A DNA stretch of 64,000 nt, taken from positions 455,237-519,236 of the forward strand of contig NZ_BNAI01000001.1 in assembly GCF_014653215.1 (NCBI RefSeq), given 5' to 3'. This document shows positions 27,433 to 36,561 of this stretch, in pieces (the stretch's first letter is position 1; each line of letters opens with the position of its first letter). Position numbers and translations under genes: made by a program. This DNA is from Pseudolysinimonas yzui. GTDB lineage: Bacteria > Actinomycetota > Actinomycetes > Actinomycetales > Microbacteriaceae. The notes under the pieces were generated by a model. It was not told the DNA's origin. It searched no databases and was given only the letters and a program-made list of their open reading frames with translations.

Positions 27433-30117
27433 ATGATCGATCCGCCGGTCGTCCGCATCCCCGCCCCACCCGTCGAGCCGGAGCCGCAGAAGCCGGGGTT
27501 CCCTCTGGTGGCGACGACGGCGCCCATCCTCGTCGCGGCGGTGCTGTTCGCCGTGACCGGGTCACCGTTCATGCTCCTCATGGCGGTGCTCGGCCCGGTG
27601 ATCGCGGTGGCGACCCTCGTCGACGGGCGTCGGCAGCGGCGTCGGACCGCCCGGGCGGCGGCACGCCGGTTCGCGGCCGCGCTCACCGAGATCGCCGAGC
27701 AGGTGAACCGCGCACAGGAGGCGGAGCGGCACCGCCTGCGCGGATTCCTCACGCTTGACGCGGCCTGGGTCGCCGCCGACACCCGCCTCGTCATCGCCGT
27801 CTCCCGCGGCGCGGCGCGGAGCGGGATCGAGGTGTCGGGCGCCGGGGGCTCGGGCGAGCCCGCCGAACTCGCCCGGCTGCGGGCCGAGGCGGCGACGATC
27901 CCCGGCGCGCCCCTGCTTCAGGTCGTCGAGGCGGGGTTCACGGTCGAGGGCCCCCCGGTGCTGGCCGCCGCGGTCGCCCGCACCCTCGCGCTCCGGGTCG
28001 CGGCGCGCCGGTCGCCGGAGACCACGGCGTGCGAGGTTCCCCCCGGGGAGGACTGGGCGCGCCGCTTGCCGCACGAGACGAGCGACGGTGCTCCCGGCCG
28101 CTATCGATTCGTGACGGGTGACCGCGAGACGCTCGTCGTCTGGGGGCGGGCCGCGGTCGCGGGACTGCCGCGCGTCGACGCGTGGCACGCCGACGCGATG
28201 ACTCAGGCGGCGGCCCGGCGGGCGGCCGACCGTCTCGCCGACACCGCCCGGCAGTCGGGAGTCCGCCCGGCGAGTGCCGGGCTCCCCGACCGCGTCACGC
28301 TCGGTGACCTGGTCGCCGGTGCCGGAGCGAGACCGGGGTTGAGCGCCCCGCTCGGCGTCGCTGCGGACGGCGTCGTCGTGATCGACCTCGTGGCCGACGG
28401 CCCGCATGCCGTGGTCGCCGGGACGACCGGGGCGGGAAAGAGCGAACTCCTCGTGTCGTGGGTACTCGGCATGGCCGACGGCCGGTCGCCGGGCGAGGTG
28501 TCGTTCGTGCTCGTCGACTTCAAGGGCGGGGCGGCCTTCGCGCCGCTCGAGGGGCTGCCGCACGTGCTGGGCACGTTGAGCGACCTCGACGGACCCCTGG
28601 CCCGTCGGGCGATCGAGTCGTTGCGCGCCGAGATGCGTCGCCGAGAGCGTGCGCTCGCGGATGCCGGGGCGCGGGCGATCGAGGAACTCCCCGTCGGGCG
28701 GCTGGCCCGGCTCGTGGTGATCGTCGACGAGTTCGCCGCCCTCGTCGCCGAGCGGCCCGAGCTGCACCCGCTGTTCGCCGACCTCGCCGCCCGAGGGCGA
28801 TCGCTCGGGGTGCACCTCATCCTGTGCACGCAGCGACCCGCGGGAGTGGTGCGCGACGCGGTTCTGGCGAATGTCGCCGTGCGGATCGCGCTGCGGGTCG
28901 CCGACCGTGCCGACAGTCTCGGGCTCATCGGCGACGACGCGGCCGCGCGTCTCCCGCCGCACCCGAGGGGGCGTGCCGTCATCGTCGACGGGGCCGGGCA
29001 GCGCCGGATCGTGCAACTAGCCCTCGCCGCGCGGGCCGACGTCGATCGGGTCGCGCGGGCCGCATCCGGGGCGGCGCCGTTTCGGCCGTGGTGCGACCCG
29101 CTCCCGTCGCTCGTGCCGCACGGTGCCCTGCCGACCGGCCACGGAATCCCGTTCGGCCTGCGCGACCTCCCGGCCGAACAGCGGCAACCGGTCGCCGCGC
29201 TCGAACCGAGGCACGGACACCTGCTCGTTCTGGGAGCGTCGGGCGCGGGCACCACGACGGCTCTCGCGGCGGTCGCCGCGGGGGCGGGCGTCGCCGCGCG
29301 CTGGCTGCCCGGCGACCCGGTCGAACTCTGGGGGGTGCTCGCCGACCCCGGTGCGCTCCCCGACGACGCGGTGCTGCTCCTCGACGACCTCGATCTCACC
29401 CTCTCGCGATGCGCGGCGGATCATGCCCCCGAGCTCGCCGACCTCGTGGCCCGGTTGTTGCGCGACGGGCTTGCGCGCGGCATCCGGGTTGCGGCGTCGG
29501 CACGCCGACTCGCCGGCCCCGTGCACGGGCTCGCACCGCTCTTCGGCTCCCGGCTGCTGCTGCGGTGCGCGAGCCGGGAAGAGCACGTTCTCGCGGGCGG
29601 CGAGGGCGACACGTTCGACCCGCGAGCCCAGCCGGGTGCGGGCATCTGGGAGGGCGCCGCGGTGCAGGTCGCGTGGCCGGAGCCGCGGCTGCGCTCCGCG
29701 ATCGAGGCGGTGCCCCCGACCGTCGTGGTCGTGCCCGCGCGCGGTGAGCTCGCGGTCGTCGCGTCCCGTCCGCGAGAACTCGTCGACCGCTGGGACGCGG
29801 CGCGGGTGCGGGTGCGCGTGCTCGGCGAGGCGGACCCCGGGGACCCGGTGATCGATCCGGGGCGAACGGTGGTGCTGGGCGATCCGGATGCCTGGCAGGC
29901 CGACTGGGCGACGCTGGCCCGGGCGCGTCGCGACCTGCCGATCGTGTTCAGCGGCTGCGGAGTCGCCGACGTCCGGGCGATCGCGCGCGTCCGCGAGGTT
30001 CCTCCGCCCCTGGCGCCGGGCGAGGTGTGGCTCGTGGAGGGCGGCAGGATCCGGCGCGCGGTCTTCGCCGCCGAACCCGACGGCGGCCTAGGCGAGCGCC
30101 GACTCCAGGGAGCCTGA
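27433..30117 (+). CDS. EccC-like FtsK/SpoIIIE-family membrane ATPase
   Basis: This is an 894-residue protein with two N-terminal membrane segments (about residues 18-58), a middle region, and two tandem FtsK/SpoIIIE ATPase domains, as in type VII secretion coupling ATPases (EccC/EssC). Domain 1 is complete: Walker A GTTGAGKS (330-337), DFKGGAAF, and Walker B VVIVDEF with Asp432-Glu433, then LCTQRPAGVVRDAVLANVAVRIALRV. Domain 2 has a broken Walker A (GASGAGTTT, Thr607 in place of Lys) and a Walker B-like VLLLDDLDL. A third ATPase domain seen in EccC is missing. ATG 27433 is preferred; GTG 27406 is possible. The 3' end overlaps the convergent ald by 30 bases. No WXG100 gene lies nearby. Confidence 0.85.
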   Translation: MIDPPVVRIPAPPVEPEPQKPGFPLVATTAPILVAAVLFAVTGSPFMLLMAVLGPVIAVATLVDGRRQRRRTARAAARRFAAALTEIAEQVNRAQEAERHRLRGFLTLDAAWVAADTRLVIAVSRGAARSGIEVSGAGGSGEPAELARLRAEAATIPGAPLLQVVEAGFTVEGPPVLAAAVARTLALRVAARRSPETTACEVPPGEDWARRLPHETSDGAPGRYRFVTGDRETLVVWGRAAVAGLPRVDAWHADAMTQAAARRAADRLADTARQSGVRPASAGLPDRVTLGDLVAGAGARPGLSAPLGVAADGVVVIDLVADGPHAVVAGTTGAGKSELLVSWVLGMADGRSPGEVSFVLVDFKGGAAFAPLEGLPHVLGTLSDLDGPLARRAIESLRAEMRRRERALADAGARAIEELPVGRLARLVVIVDEFAALVAERPELHPLFADLAARGRSLGVHLILCTQRPAGVVRDAVLANVAVRIALRVADRADSLGLIGDDAAARLPPHPRGRAVIVDGAGQRRIVQLALAARADVDRVARAASGAAPFRPWCDPLPSLVPHGALPTGHGIPFGLRDLPAEQRQPVAALEPRHGHLLVLGASGAGTTTALAAVAAGAGVAARWLPGDPVELWGVLADPGALPDDAVLLLDDLDLTLSRCAADHAPELADLVARLLRDGLARGIRVAASARRLAGPVHGLAPLFGSRLLLRCASREEHVLAGGEGDTFDPRAQPGAGIWEGAAVQVAWPEPRLRSAIEAVPPTVVVVPARGELAVVASRPRELVDRWDAARVRVRVLGEADPGDPVIDPGRTVVLGDPDAWQADWATLARARRDLPIVFSGCGVADVRAIARVREVPPPLAPGEVWLVEGGRIRRAVFAAEPDGGLGERRLQGA

Positions 30118-31212
30118 CGCGAGGCCGTGCGCGGTCGCGACCGGGGTGTTGACGACCTGGCCGGCGTGCACGTTGAGGCCGAGGGCGAGGGCCGGGTCGG
30201 CGCGCAGAGCGTCGCGCCAGCCGGAGTTCGCGATCGCCCGCACATACGGCAGCGTGGCGTTGGTGAGCGCATAGGTCGACGTGTGGGCCACGGCTCCCGG
30301 CATGTTGGCGACGCAGTAGAAGATCGAGCCGTGCACCGGATAGGTCGGGTCGGCGTGCGTCGTCGGGCGGGTGTCGGCGAAACAGCCGCCCTGGTCGACG
30401 GCGATGTCGACGAGCACGCTCCCCGGCTTCATGCGGCGCACCAGGTCGTTGCTCACGAGCTTCGGCGCCTTCGCCCCGGGGACGAGCACAGCTCCGATGA
30501 CCAGGTCGGCGGCGAGCACGGCGCGTTCCAGTTCGAACGAGTTCGAGGCGATCGTGACGATCCGGCCGGCGTAGTCGTCGTCGAGCTCACGCAGGCGCTG
30601 GATGTTGGTGTCGAGCACGATCACCTGTGCGCCGAGGCCGACGCTCAAGGCGACGGCGTTCGTGCCGGCCACGCCGGCTCCGATGACGACGACGTTCGCC
30701 GGGTGGGTTCCCGCGACGCCCGGGACGAGCAGCCCGGGCCCGCCGTGCGGACGGAGCATCGCGTTGGCGCCGACGATCGGCGCGAGCCGCCCCGCGACCT
30801 CGCTCATCGGGGCGAGCAGCGGCAGCGAGCCGTTCGGCAGCTGCACCGTCTCGTAGGCGATCGCGGTGACGCCGGATTCGATGAGGGCGCTGGTGAGGGC
30901 CGCCTCTGCCGCGAGGTGCAGGTAGGTGAAGAGCACCAGGCCGTCGCGGAAGTGCCGGTACTCCGACTCGATCGGCTCTTTCACCTTCAGGAGCACGTCG
31001 GCGGTCGCCCAGACGTCGTCCGCGGCGTTGTCGCCCTCGGCGATCGTCGCGCCCGCGGCCCGGTAGTCGTCGTCGCTGATCGAGGAGCCGAGTCCGGCAC
31101 CCGCCTGGATGTGAACCTCGTGGCCGTGCGCGACGAGTTCGTGCACCCCCGAGGGCGTGATCGCGACTCGGAATTCGTTGTTCTTGACCTCGCTCGGAAC
31201 GCCTACCCTCAT
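30088..31212 (-). CDS. ald: Alanine dehydrogenase
   Basis: This NAD-dependent enzyme interconverts L-alanine and pyruvate plus ammonia. The product is 374 residues, the family length. The N-terminal signature MRVGVPSEVKNNEFRVAITP and the substrate-domain segments VLLKVKEP and FTYLHLA are present. The NAD-binding site is VVVIGAGVAGTNAVALSVGLGAQV, and DIAVDQGGCFADTRPTTH is typical of Ald. A TACACT box lies 7 bases before the ATG on its strand. It separates the secretion-like cluster from the polyamine transporter, and its pyruvate/alanine chemistry would suit the pyruvate-dependent aminotransferase in the window. Confidence 0.96.
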   Translation of the reverse strand: MRVGVPSEVKNNEFRVAITPSGVHELVAHGHEVHIQAGAGLGSSISDDDYRAAGATIAEGDNAADDVWATADVLLKVKEPIESEYRHFRDGLVLFTYLHLAAEAALTSALIESGVTAIAYETVQLPNGSLPLLAPMSEVAGRLAPIVGANAMLRPHGGPGLLVPGVAGTHPANVVVIGAGVAGTNAVALSVGLGAQVIVLDTNIQRLRELDDDYAGRIVTIASNSFELERAVLAADLVIGAVLVPGAKAPKLVSNDLVRRMKPGSVLVDIAVDQGGCFADTRPTTHADPTYPVHGSIFYCVANMPGAVAHTSTYALTNATLPYVRAIANSGWRDALRADPALALGLNVHAGQVVNTPVATAHGLASGSLESALA

Positions 31213-31219
31213 GGCGGCC

Positions 31220-31225
31220 AGTGTA
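31220..31225 (-). promoter_or_regulatory. Putative -10 box of ald
   Basis: On the minus strand this reads TACACT and ends seven bases before the ald ATG at 31212, consistent with a leaderless or near-leaderless transcript. Confidence 0.4.
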
Positions 31226-31290
31226 GGCCGCAGGCCGTGGAATCCGCACTGTTCGGGTCATCAGACAGCGGATTGCGTGAAATTCGTGTT

Positions 31291-31336
31291 ACGGAAGTGC
31301 TGAATAGTTCCGTCGGGGCGCCTCCTGTGCCAGGAT
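31291..31336 (+). promoter_or_regulatory. Putative promoter/operator of the Pot transporter operon
   Basis: A perfect 6-base inverted repeat (ACGGAA at 31291-31296, TTCCGT at 31308-31313) lies upstream of potD. The right arm sits 17 bases before CAGGAT (31331-31336), a possible -10, so a protein bound here would cover the -35. A GGAAGGAG ribosome site follows at about 31348. Confidence 0.3.
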
Positions 31337-31362
31337 CGTCCCACGCCGGAAGGAGTCTTTTC

Positions 31363-32574
31363 ATGCCCAGGTCGCTTCCCGAGGATCCCCTGATCCGTCG
31401 CCTCGTTCAGCAGGCTCGCGCCTCCCAGCTCTCGCGCCGAACGGTGCTGGCGGGTGGTGTCGGCGGAGCCGCGGCTCTCGCGCTCGCGGCCTGTGCCCCC
31501 GAGTCGTCCGGCGGCCCGACCCCGGCGACCGACCAGTCGGACTCCGACCCGACCCTCAAGTGGGCGAACTGGCCCGGCTACATGGACGAGGACGACGAGG
31601 GCAACTACCCGACTCTCCTGGCGTTCACGGAACAGACCGGCATCGAGGTCGACTACCTCGTCGAGATCAACGACAACAACGAGTACTACGCCAAGGTGCG
31701 CGACCAATTGGCTCTCGGGCAGGACATCGGCGCCGACCTCATCACGCTGACCGACTGGATGGCGGGCCGGCTCATCCGGCTCGGCTACACCCAGGAGCTC
31801 AACGAGGCCAACATCCCGAACAAGGCGAACCTCGTTCCCGACCTGCTGAACGTCGGGTTCGACCCGGGACGCACCCACTCGCTGCCCTGGCAGGGCGGGT
31901 TCGCCGGTCTGTGCTGGAACAAGGAGAAGCTGCCGAACGGGCTCAAGACCCTCGACGACCTCTGGGATCCCGAGCTCGCCGGCAAGATCGTCGTGCTCAG
32001 CGAGATGCGCGACACGATGGGCCTCATCCTGCTCGACCAGGGCATCGACATCTCGCAGGACTTCAGCGAAGACGACTTCAACGCCGCCCTCGACATCTTC
32101 CGCGAGAAGGTCACCAGCGGTCAGATCGGTGCGGTGCGCGGCAACTCGTACACCCAGGACCTGATCAACGGCGACGCGATCGCCGGAATCGTCTGGTCGG
32201 GCGACGTCACGCTCATCAACGGCGAGGTCGGTAGCGACCTGTTCGAGTTCGCGATTCCGGAATCGGGCGGCACGCTCTGGAACGACAACCTGATGATCCC
32301 GATCGGCTCGCCGCGCAAGAAGAACGCCGAGACGCTCATCAACTACTACTACGAGCCGGAGGTCGCCGCCGAAGTGGCGCTCTGGGTGAACTACATCACC
32401 CCGGTCGTGGGCGCCAAGGAAGCGGCGGTCGCGATCGATCCGGAAGCGGCCGAGAACCAGCTCATCTTCCCGAACGAGGAGACTCTGGCACAGGTGAAGA
32501 CGTTCCGCGCGCTGACCGGTGCCGAGGAGCAGTCGTTCAGCACGGCGTTCCAGTCCGTCCTCGTGGGAGCCTGA
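31363..32574 (+). CDS. potD: Spermidine/putrescine-type ABC transporter substrate-binding lipoprotein
   Basis: This is a 403-residue extracellular solute-binding protein of the PotD/PotF type. The N-terminus has a twin-arginine-like signal (SRRTVLAGG at 24-32) and a lipobox LAAC with Cys44, so it is probably a Tat-exported lipoprotein. [16 protein letters not shown] and the [16 protein letters not shown] region are typical of polyamine binders. I chose the ATG at 31363 because GGAAGGAG precedes it; the much longer frame overlaps ald antisense. It is the first gene of a D-A-B-C operon. Confidence 0.93.
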   Translation: MPRSLPEDPLIRRLVQQARASQLSRRTVLAGGVGGAAALALAACAPESSGGPTPATDQSDSDPTLKWANWPGYMDEDDEGNYPTLLAFTEQTGIEVDYLVEINDNNEYYAKVRDQLALGQDIGADLITLTDWMAGRLIRLGYTQELNEANIPNKANLVPDLLNVGFDPGRTHSLPWQGGFAGLCWNKEKLPNGLKTLDDLWDPELAGKIVVLSEMRDTMGLILLDQGIDISQDFSEDDFNAALDIFREKVTSGQIGAVRGNSYTQDLINGDAIAGIVWSGDVTLINGEVGSDLFEFAIPESGGTLWNDNLMIPIGSPRKKNAETLINYYYEPEVAAEVALWVNYITPVVGAKEAAVAIDPEAAENQLIFPNEETLAQVKTFRALTGAEEQSFSTAFQSVLVGA

Positions 32575-32581
32575 CACGGGC

Positions 32582-33772
32582 GTGGAGTCGGCGTCGTCAG
32601 GAGCCGACCTCCAGCTCGACGACGTCAGCAAGCGGTTTCCGGGTTTCACGGCGATCGAGGAGCTGAACCTCACGGTTCCCGCGGGGTCGTTCTTCGCGCT
32701 GCTCGGTCCGTCGGGCTGCGGTAAGACGACGACGCTGCGGATCGTCGCCGGGCTCGAAACCCCCACCACCGGTCGCGTGCTCATCGGCAAGGACGACGTC
32801 ACCCGCACGCCCTCGTATCGCCGACCGGTCAACACGGTGTTCCAGAGCTATGCCCTCTTCCCGCACATGACGGTGCTCGAGAACGTGGCGTTCGGCTTGA
32901 AGCGGCGGGGAACCAAGAACGCGATCGCTCGCGCTCACGAGGCGCTGCAGATGGTCGAGCTCGACCACGTCGCGCAGCGCCGGCCGGCACAGCTCTCCGG
33001 CGGTCAGCAGCAACGGGTCGCCCTGGCCCGCGCGGTGGTGAACCGCCCGGCACTGCTGCTGCTCGACGAACCGCTCGGCGCGCTCGACCTCAAGCTGCGG
33101 CGACAGATGCAGGTCGAGCTCAAAGACATCCAGACGGATGTGGGCATCACCTTCCTGCACGTGACGCACGATCAGGAGGAGGCCATGACGATGGCCGACA
33201 CGATCGCCGTCATGAACAAGGGCCGCATCGAGCAGATGGGGGCTCCGGCCGAGCTCTATGAGCTGCCGCGCACCGCGTTCGTCGCGAACTTCCTCGGCCA
33301 GTCCAACCTGTTCGCGGGCCCCGTGCTCTCGGCCAAGGGCGACACGATCGTCGTCGATGTCGCCGGCCGCAAGATCGCCGTGCCGCGCGAGCGGGCCCAA
33401 CGCCACGCGGGCGACGTCACGATCGGCGTCCGGCCCGAGAAGCTCGTGCTGCACACGACCGAACCGGCCCCCGCCGCCGGCGTCAACCTGCTCGGACCGG
33501 GTCGCGTGCACGATGTCTCGTTCAGCGGGGTGAGCACGCAGTACCTCATCGCCGTCCCCGGGGTGGGTACGTTGACCCTCTTCGCCCAGAACCTCGTCTC
33601 CGGCCCGGTCGTCAGCGACGGGGCCGAGGTCTGGCTGACCTGGTCGGTCGACCACGGCTTCGGCGTGGCCGACGAGCCGGCCGAAGCGCTGCGGTTCGAC
33701 CCCGACGATGACACCCAGGCGATCGCCATCGCGCAGCGGCGCCGCATCGAGGCCGAGCTCGAGGAGGCCTGA
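32582..33772 (+). CDS. potA: Spermidine/putrescine-type ABC transporter ATP-binding protein
   Basis: This 396-residue ABC ATPase has Walker [10 protein letters not shown] (about residues 44-52), Q-loop [10 protein letters not shown], signature [14 protein letters not shown], Walker [13 protein letters not shown] and the switch His in [11 protein letters not shown]-terminal TOBE-type regulatory domain (about 270-360) is normal for PotA. The GTG start lies 7 bases after the potD stop; the frame is open further upstream, but that would overlap potD. The stop overlaps the potB ATG by one base. Confidence 0.94.
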   Translation: MESASSGADLQLDDVSKRFPGFTAIEELNLTVPAGSFFALLGPSGCGKTTTLRIVAGLETPTTGRVLIGKDDVTRTPSYRRPVNTVFQSYALFPHMTVLENVAFGLKRRGTKNAIARAHEALQMVELDHVAQRRPAQLSGGQQQRVALARAVVNRPALLLLDEPLGALDLKLRRQMQVELKDIQTDVGITFLHVTHDQEEAMTMADTIAVMNKGRIEQMGAPAELYELPRTAFVANFLGQSNLFAGPVLSAKGDTIVVDVAGRKIAVPRERAQRHAGDVTIGVRPEKLVLHTTEPAPAAGVNLLGPGRVHDVSFSGVSTQYLIAVPGVGTLTLFAQNLVSGPVVSDGAEVWLTWSVDHGFGVADEPAEALRFDPDDDTQAIAIAQRRRIEAELEEA

Positions 33773-34692
33773 TGGCCTTCGGGATGATCGGCACGTCCGA
33801 CGCTCCCGCGGTCGCGGATGCCGCGCCCGGCCGTCGGAGCCCGGTCGCGCTGCTGTTGCTGCTGCCCGGCGTCGCCTATCTCGCGCTGTTCTTCGTCGTT
33901 CCGTTCGTGTCGCTCATCGTCACGAGCCTGAAGGCGCCCGACCCGTTCGGCGAGATCGGTCGGTACGTCTACGCGTTCCGCTGGGAGAACTACGTCGAGG
34001 TGATGACGACCTACTGGCCGCACATCGCGCGCTCGTTCGGCTTCGCGATCGCGGCGACGATCATCGCCCTGCTCATCGGCTACCCGATCGCCTACTTCAT
34101 CGGCGTGAAGCTTCGGCGGTTCCCGCTGTTGCAAGCCCTCGCGCTCGTGCTCGTGATCGCCCCGTTCTTCATCAGCTTCCTGCTGCGCACCTTCGCCTGG
34201 AAGCAGATCCTCGCCGACGAGGGACCGGTGCTCGGGGTGCTGCAGTCCCTGACGATCCTCCCCGACGACGCCCGGCTCACCGGCACGGCGGGTGCGGTGA
34301 TCTTCGGCATCGCGTACAACTTCATCCCGTTCATGACGCTGCCGATCTACACCTCGCTCGAGCGCCTCGACCTGCGGTACCTCGAGGCCGGCGGCGACCT
34401 CTACGCGAGCCCGGCGACGACGTTCTTCAAGGTGACCCTTCCCCTGTCGATGCCCGGTGTGGTGTCGGGCACGCTGCTGACCTTCATCCCGGCGGCGGGC
34501 GACTACATCAACGCCTCGAGCGACTTCCTCGGCGCACCCGACACGGCCATGATCGGCAACGTCATCGAGGCGAACTTCCTGCGCGTCGAGAACTACCCGG
34601 TCGCGGCGTCGCTCTCGATCATCCTCATGGGGGCGATCCTCCTGCTCGTCGGGCTCTACATCCGACGCGCCGGCACGAAGGACCTGGTATGA
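33772..34692 (+). CDS. potB: Spermidine/putrescine-type ABC transporter permease 1
   Basis: This 306-residue inner-membrane permease has about six membrane segments, beginning SPVALLLLLPGVAYLALFFV. The cytosolic coupling loop matches the EAA consensus (YLEAGGDLYASPATTFFKVTLPLSMPG). The ATG shares a base with the potA stop (TGATG). It would form the transmembrane heterodimer with potC. The short ATG frame at 34689 overlapping its stop encodes only six residues and is not annotated. Confidence 0.93.
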   Translation: MAFGMIGTSDAPAVADAAPGRRSPVALLLLLPGVAYLALFFVVPFVSLIVTSLKAPDPFGEIGRYVYAFRWENYVEVMTTYWPHIARSFGFAIAATIIALLIGYPIAYFIGVKLRRFPLLQALALVLVIAPFFISFLLRTFAWKQILADEGPVLGVLQSLTILPDDARLTGTAGAVIFGIAYNFIPFMTLPIYTSLERLDLRYLEAGGDLYASPATTFFKVTLPLSMPGVVSGTLLTFIPAAGDYINASSDFLGAPDTAMIGNVIEANFLRVENYPVAASLSIILMGAILLLVGLYIRRAGTKDLV

Positions 34693-34705
34693 ACTCGGAT
34701 TTCGA

Positions 34706-35524
34706 ATGAACAGGGGTCTGCGGCTCGGGATCGGCACCTGGGGTCTCGCCGTCTACGCGATCCTCGGGTTCGTGCTGCTGCTCACGCCGATCGTCTACAC
34801 GATCGCGTTCTCGTTCAACGACTCGGTGAAGTCCAACATCGTCTGGCGCGGCTTCACCTTCGACAACTGGACGTCGATCTGCGTGGTCGAGAACGGCGCG
34901 GTGTGCGAGGCGTTCGGCACCAGCATCCTCGTCGGTGTCGTCGCGACTCTCGCGGCGACGGCCCTCGGAACCGCGATCGCGATCGCCCTCGCGCGCTACC
35001 GCCTGCGGTTCCGGGCCGCCGCGACGCTGCTCATCTTCCTGCCGATGGCGACCCCCGAGGTCGTGCTCGGCGCGGGTCTCGCCGCCCAGTTCCTCACCGC
35101 CGGCGTGCCGAAGGGGGTGGGCACGATCATCCTGGCCCACACGATGTTCTGCATCAGCTTCGTCGTGGTCACGGTGCGGGCCCGGGTCTCGAGTCTCGAT
35201 CCGGCGCTCGAGGAGGCTGGGCGCGACCTCTACGCCAGCCCGAGCCAGGTCTGGTGGCGCATCACCTTCCCGCTGCTGCTTCCCGGAATCATCGCGGCCG
35301 CGCTGCTGTCGTTCGCGCTCTCATTCGACGACTTCATCATCACGAACTTCAACGCGGGTGCCGCATCCACCTTCCCCAAGTACGTCTACACGGCGGCCGC
35401 GCGTGGCATTCCGGCGCAGGCGAACGTCATCGCGACCGCCGTGTTCCTGCTCGCGATCGCCCTGGTGATCGGTTCGCAGCTGTACTCGGCGGGTCGGCGC
35501 AAGCGTCTCGCCCGCACCCCCTGA
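34706..35524 (+). CDS. potC: Spermidine/putrescine-type ABC transporter permease 2
   Basis: This 272-residue permease with six membrane segments is the partner of potB. The N-terminal segment (AVYAILGFVLLLTPIVYTIA) and FSFNDS are typical of PotC. The EAA loop is LEEAGRDLYASPSQVWWRITFPLLLPGI, and SFALSFDDFIITNF is a PotC hallmark. It starts 13 bases after potB and completes the D-A-B-C operon, which imports polyamines; the exact amine is inferred from family and neighbouring catabolic genes. Confidence 0.93.
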   Translation: MNRGLRLGIGTWGLAVYAILGFVLLLTPIVYTIAFSFNDSVKSNIVWRGFTFDNWTSICVVENGAVCEAFGTSILVGVVATLAATALGTAIAIALARYRLRFRAAATLLIFLPMATPEVVLGAGLAAQFLTAGVPKGVGTIILAHTMFCISFVVVTVRARVSSLDPALEEAGRDLYASPSQVWWRITFPLLLPGIIAAALLSFALSFDDFIITNFNAGAASTFPKYVYTAAARGIPAQANVIATAVFLLAIALVIGSQLYSAGRRKRLARTP

Positions 35525-35597
35525 GGTTTCGATGACGGTCGCCGGCCATTTCGCCTGACCGGGAATCGCTCCCAGCTTGCGGGCGTTGGATGAAGGC

Positions 35598-36557
35598 ATG
35601 GTGCGTGCAGTCGCGGCGACCGCTTACGGCGGAACCGAGGTCATCGAAGTCATCGATGTGGAGTCGCGGGCTCCCGAATCCGATGAGGTGACGATCGCCG
35701 TGCGGGCGGCGGCGCTGAACCGGTGGGATGCGAAGCAGGCGGCCGGGGCGGCGGGCACCGACCCGGCGAAACTGCCGGTGCGCCTCGGCAGCGAGGCGGC
35801 GGGCGTGATCACGGCGGCGGGAGCGGATGCCGTGAGCCTCGAGGGCGAGCAGCTCGCGGTCGGCGACGAGGTCTATGGCCACAAGCTCCGCGGCGCCCAG
35901 GCCTCCGAGCTCACGGTGAAGGCGGGGCTGTTGCTGCGGAAGCCCGCGCACCGGTCGTTCGTCGAGGCGTCGGGGTTGCTCTCCAACGGCACCACGGCAG
36001 TGCACGCCCTGGAGGCCGTGAGCGTGGGCGAAGGCGACACGTTGCTGCTGCACAGCGCGAGTGGTGCCGTCGGCTGGCTCGTGGCGCAACTCGCCCGGCT
36101 GCGGGGCGCTCGGGTGATCGGCACGGCATCCGAGCGCAACCATGACGAGCTGCGCTCCCTCGGCGTCGAGCCGGTCAGCTATGGCGAGGGACTGCTCGAT
36201 CGGGTGCGTACGCTCGCACCCGACGGGGTCGACGCCGCGATCGACACCGTCGGCACCGACGAAGCCGTCACGGTGTCGCTCGCCGTGCTGCACGATCCGG
36301 CCCGCCTCGTCACGATCGCCAACGCACAATTCGAGGCGGTGCTCGCGGCGGGGGGACAGGCGATCGGCGGGGGAGCCGGCGCCGATCCCGGAACGGCCAT
36401 CCGGGATGCTGCCCGCCTCACCCTCGCGAAGTTCTTCGCCGACGACGCGATCGGCGTCGATGTGGCGCGGACCTTCCCGCTCGAGGAAGCCCGCGCTGCT
36501 TACGAGTTGCTCGTCACCGGCCATGCCGGCGGCAAGGTCGTGCTGGAACCCCGGTAA
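35598..36557 (+). CDS. Quinone oxidoreductase-like MDR-family dehydrogenase
   Basis: This 319-residue medium-chain dehydrogenase/reductase lacks the zinc-binding cysteines, as in quinone oxidoreductases. The N-terminal GroES-like domain has RAAALNRWDAKQAAG and LGSEAAGVITAAG; the cofactor domain has LLLHSASGAVGWLVAQLARLRGARVIG; the C-terminus is FPLEEARAAYELLVTGHAGGKVV. ATG at 35598 is preferred; a TTG start 21 bases upstream is possible. It follows potC by 73 bases and its stop is 4 bases from that of convergent gabT. No specific substrate is shown. Confidence 0.87.
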   Translation: MVRAVAATAYGGTEVIEVIDVESRAPESDEVTIAVRAAALNRWDAKQAAGAAGTDPAKLPVRLGSEAAGVITAAGADAVSLEGEQLAVGDEVYGHKLRGAQASELTVKAGLLLRKPAHRSFVEASGLLSNGTTAVHALEAVSVGEGDTLLLHSASGAVGWLVAQLARLRGARVIGTASERNHDELRSLGVEPVSYGEGLLDRVRTLAPDGVDAAIDTVGTDEAVTVSLAVLHDPARLVTIANAQFEAVLAAGGQAIGGGAGADPGTAIRDAARLTLAKFFADDAIGVDVARTFPLEEARAAYELLVTGHAGGKVVLEPR

Positions 36558-36561
36558 CCCG

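Noticed and set aside
30127-31362. Long N-terminal extension of the potD frame
   Set aside because: It would run antisense through ald. A good ribosome site, twin-arginine signal and lipobox mark the ATG at 31363.
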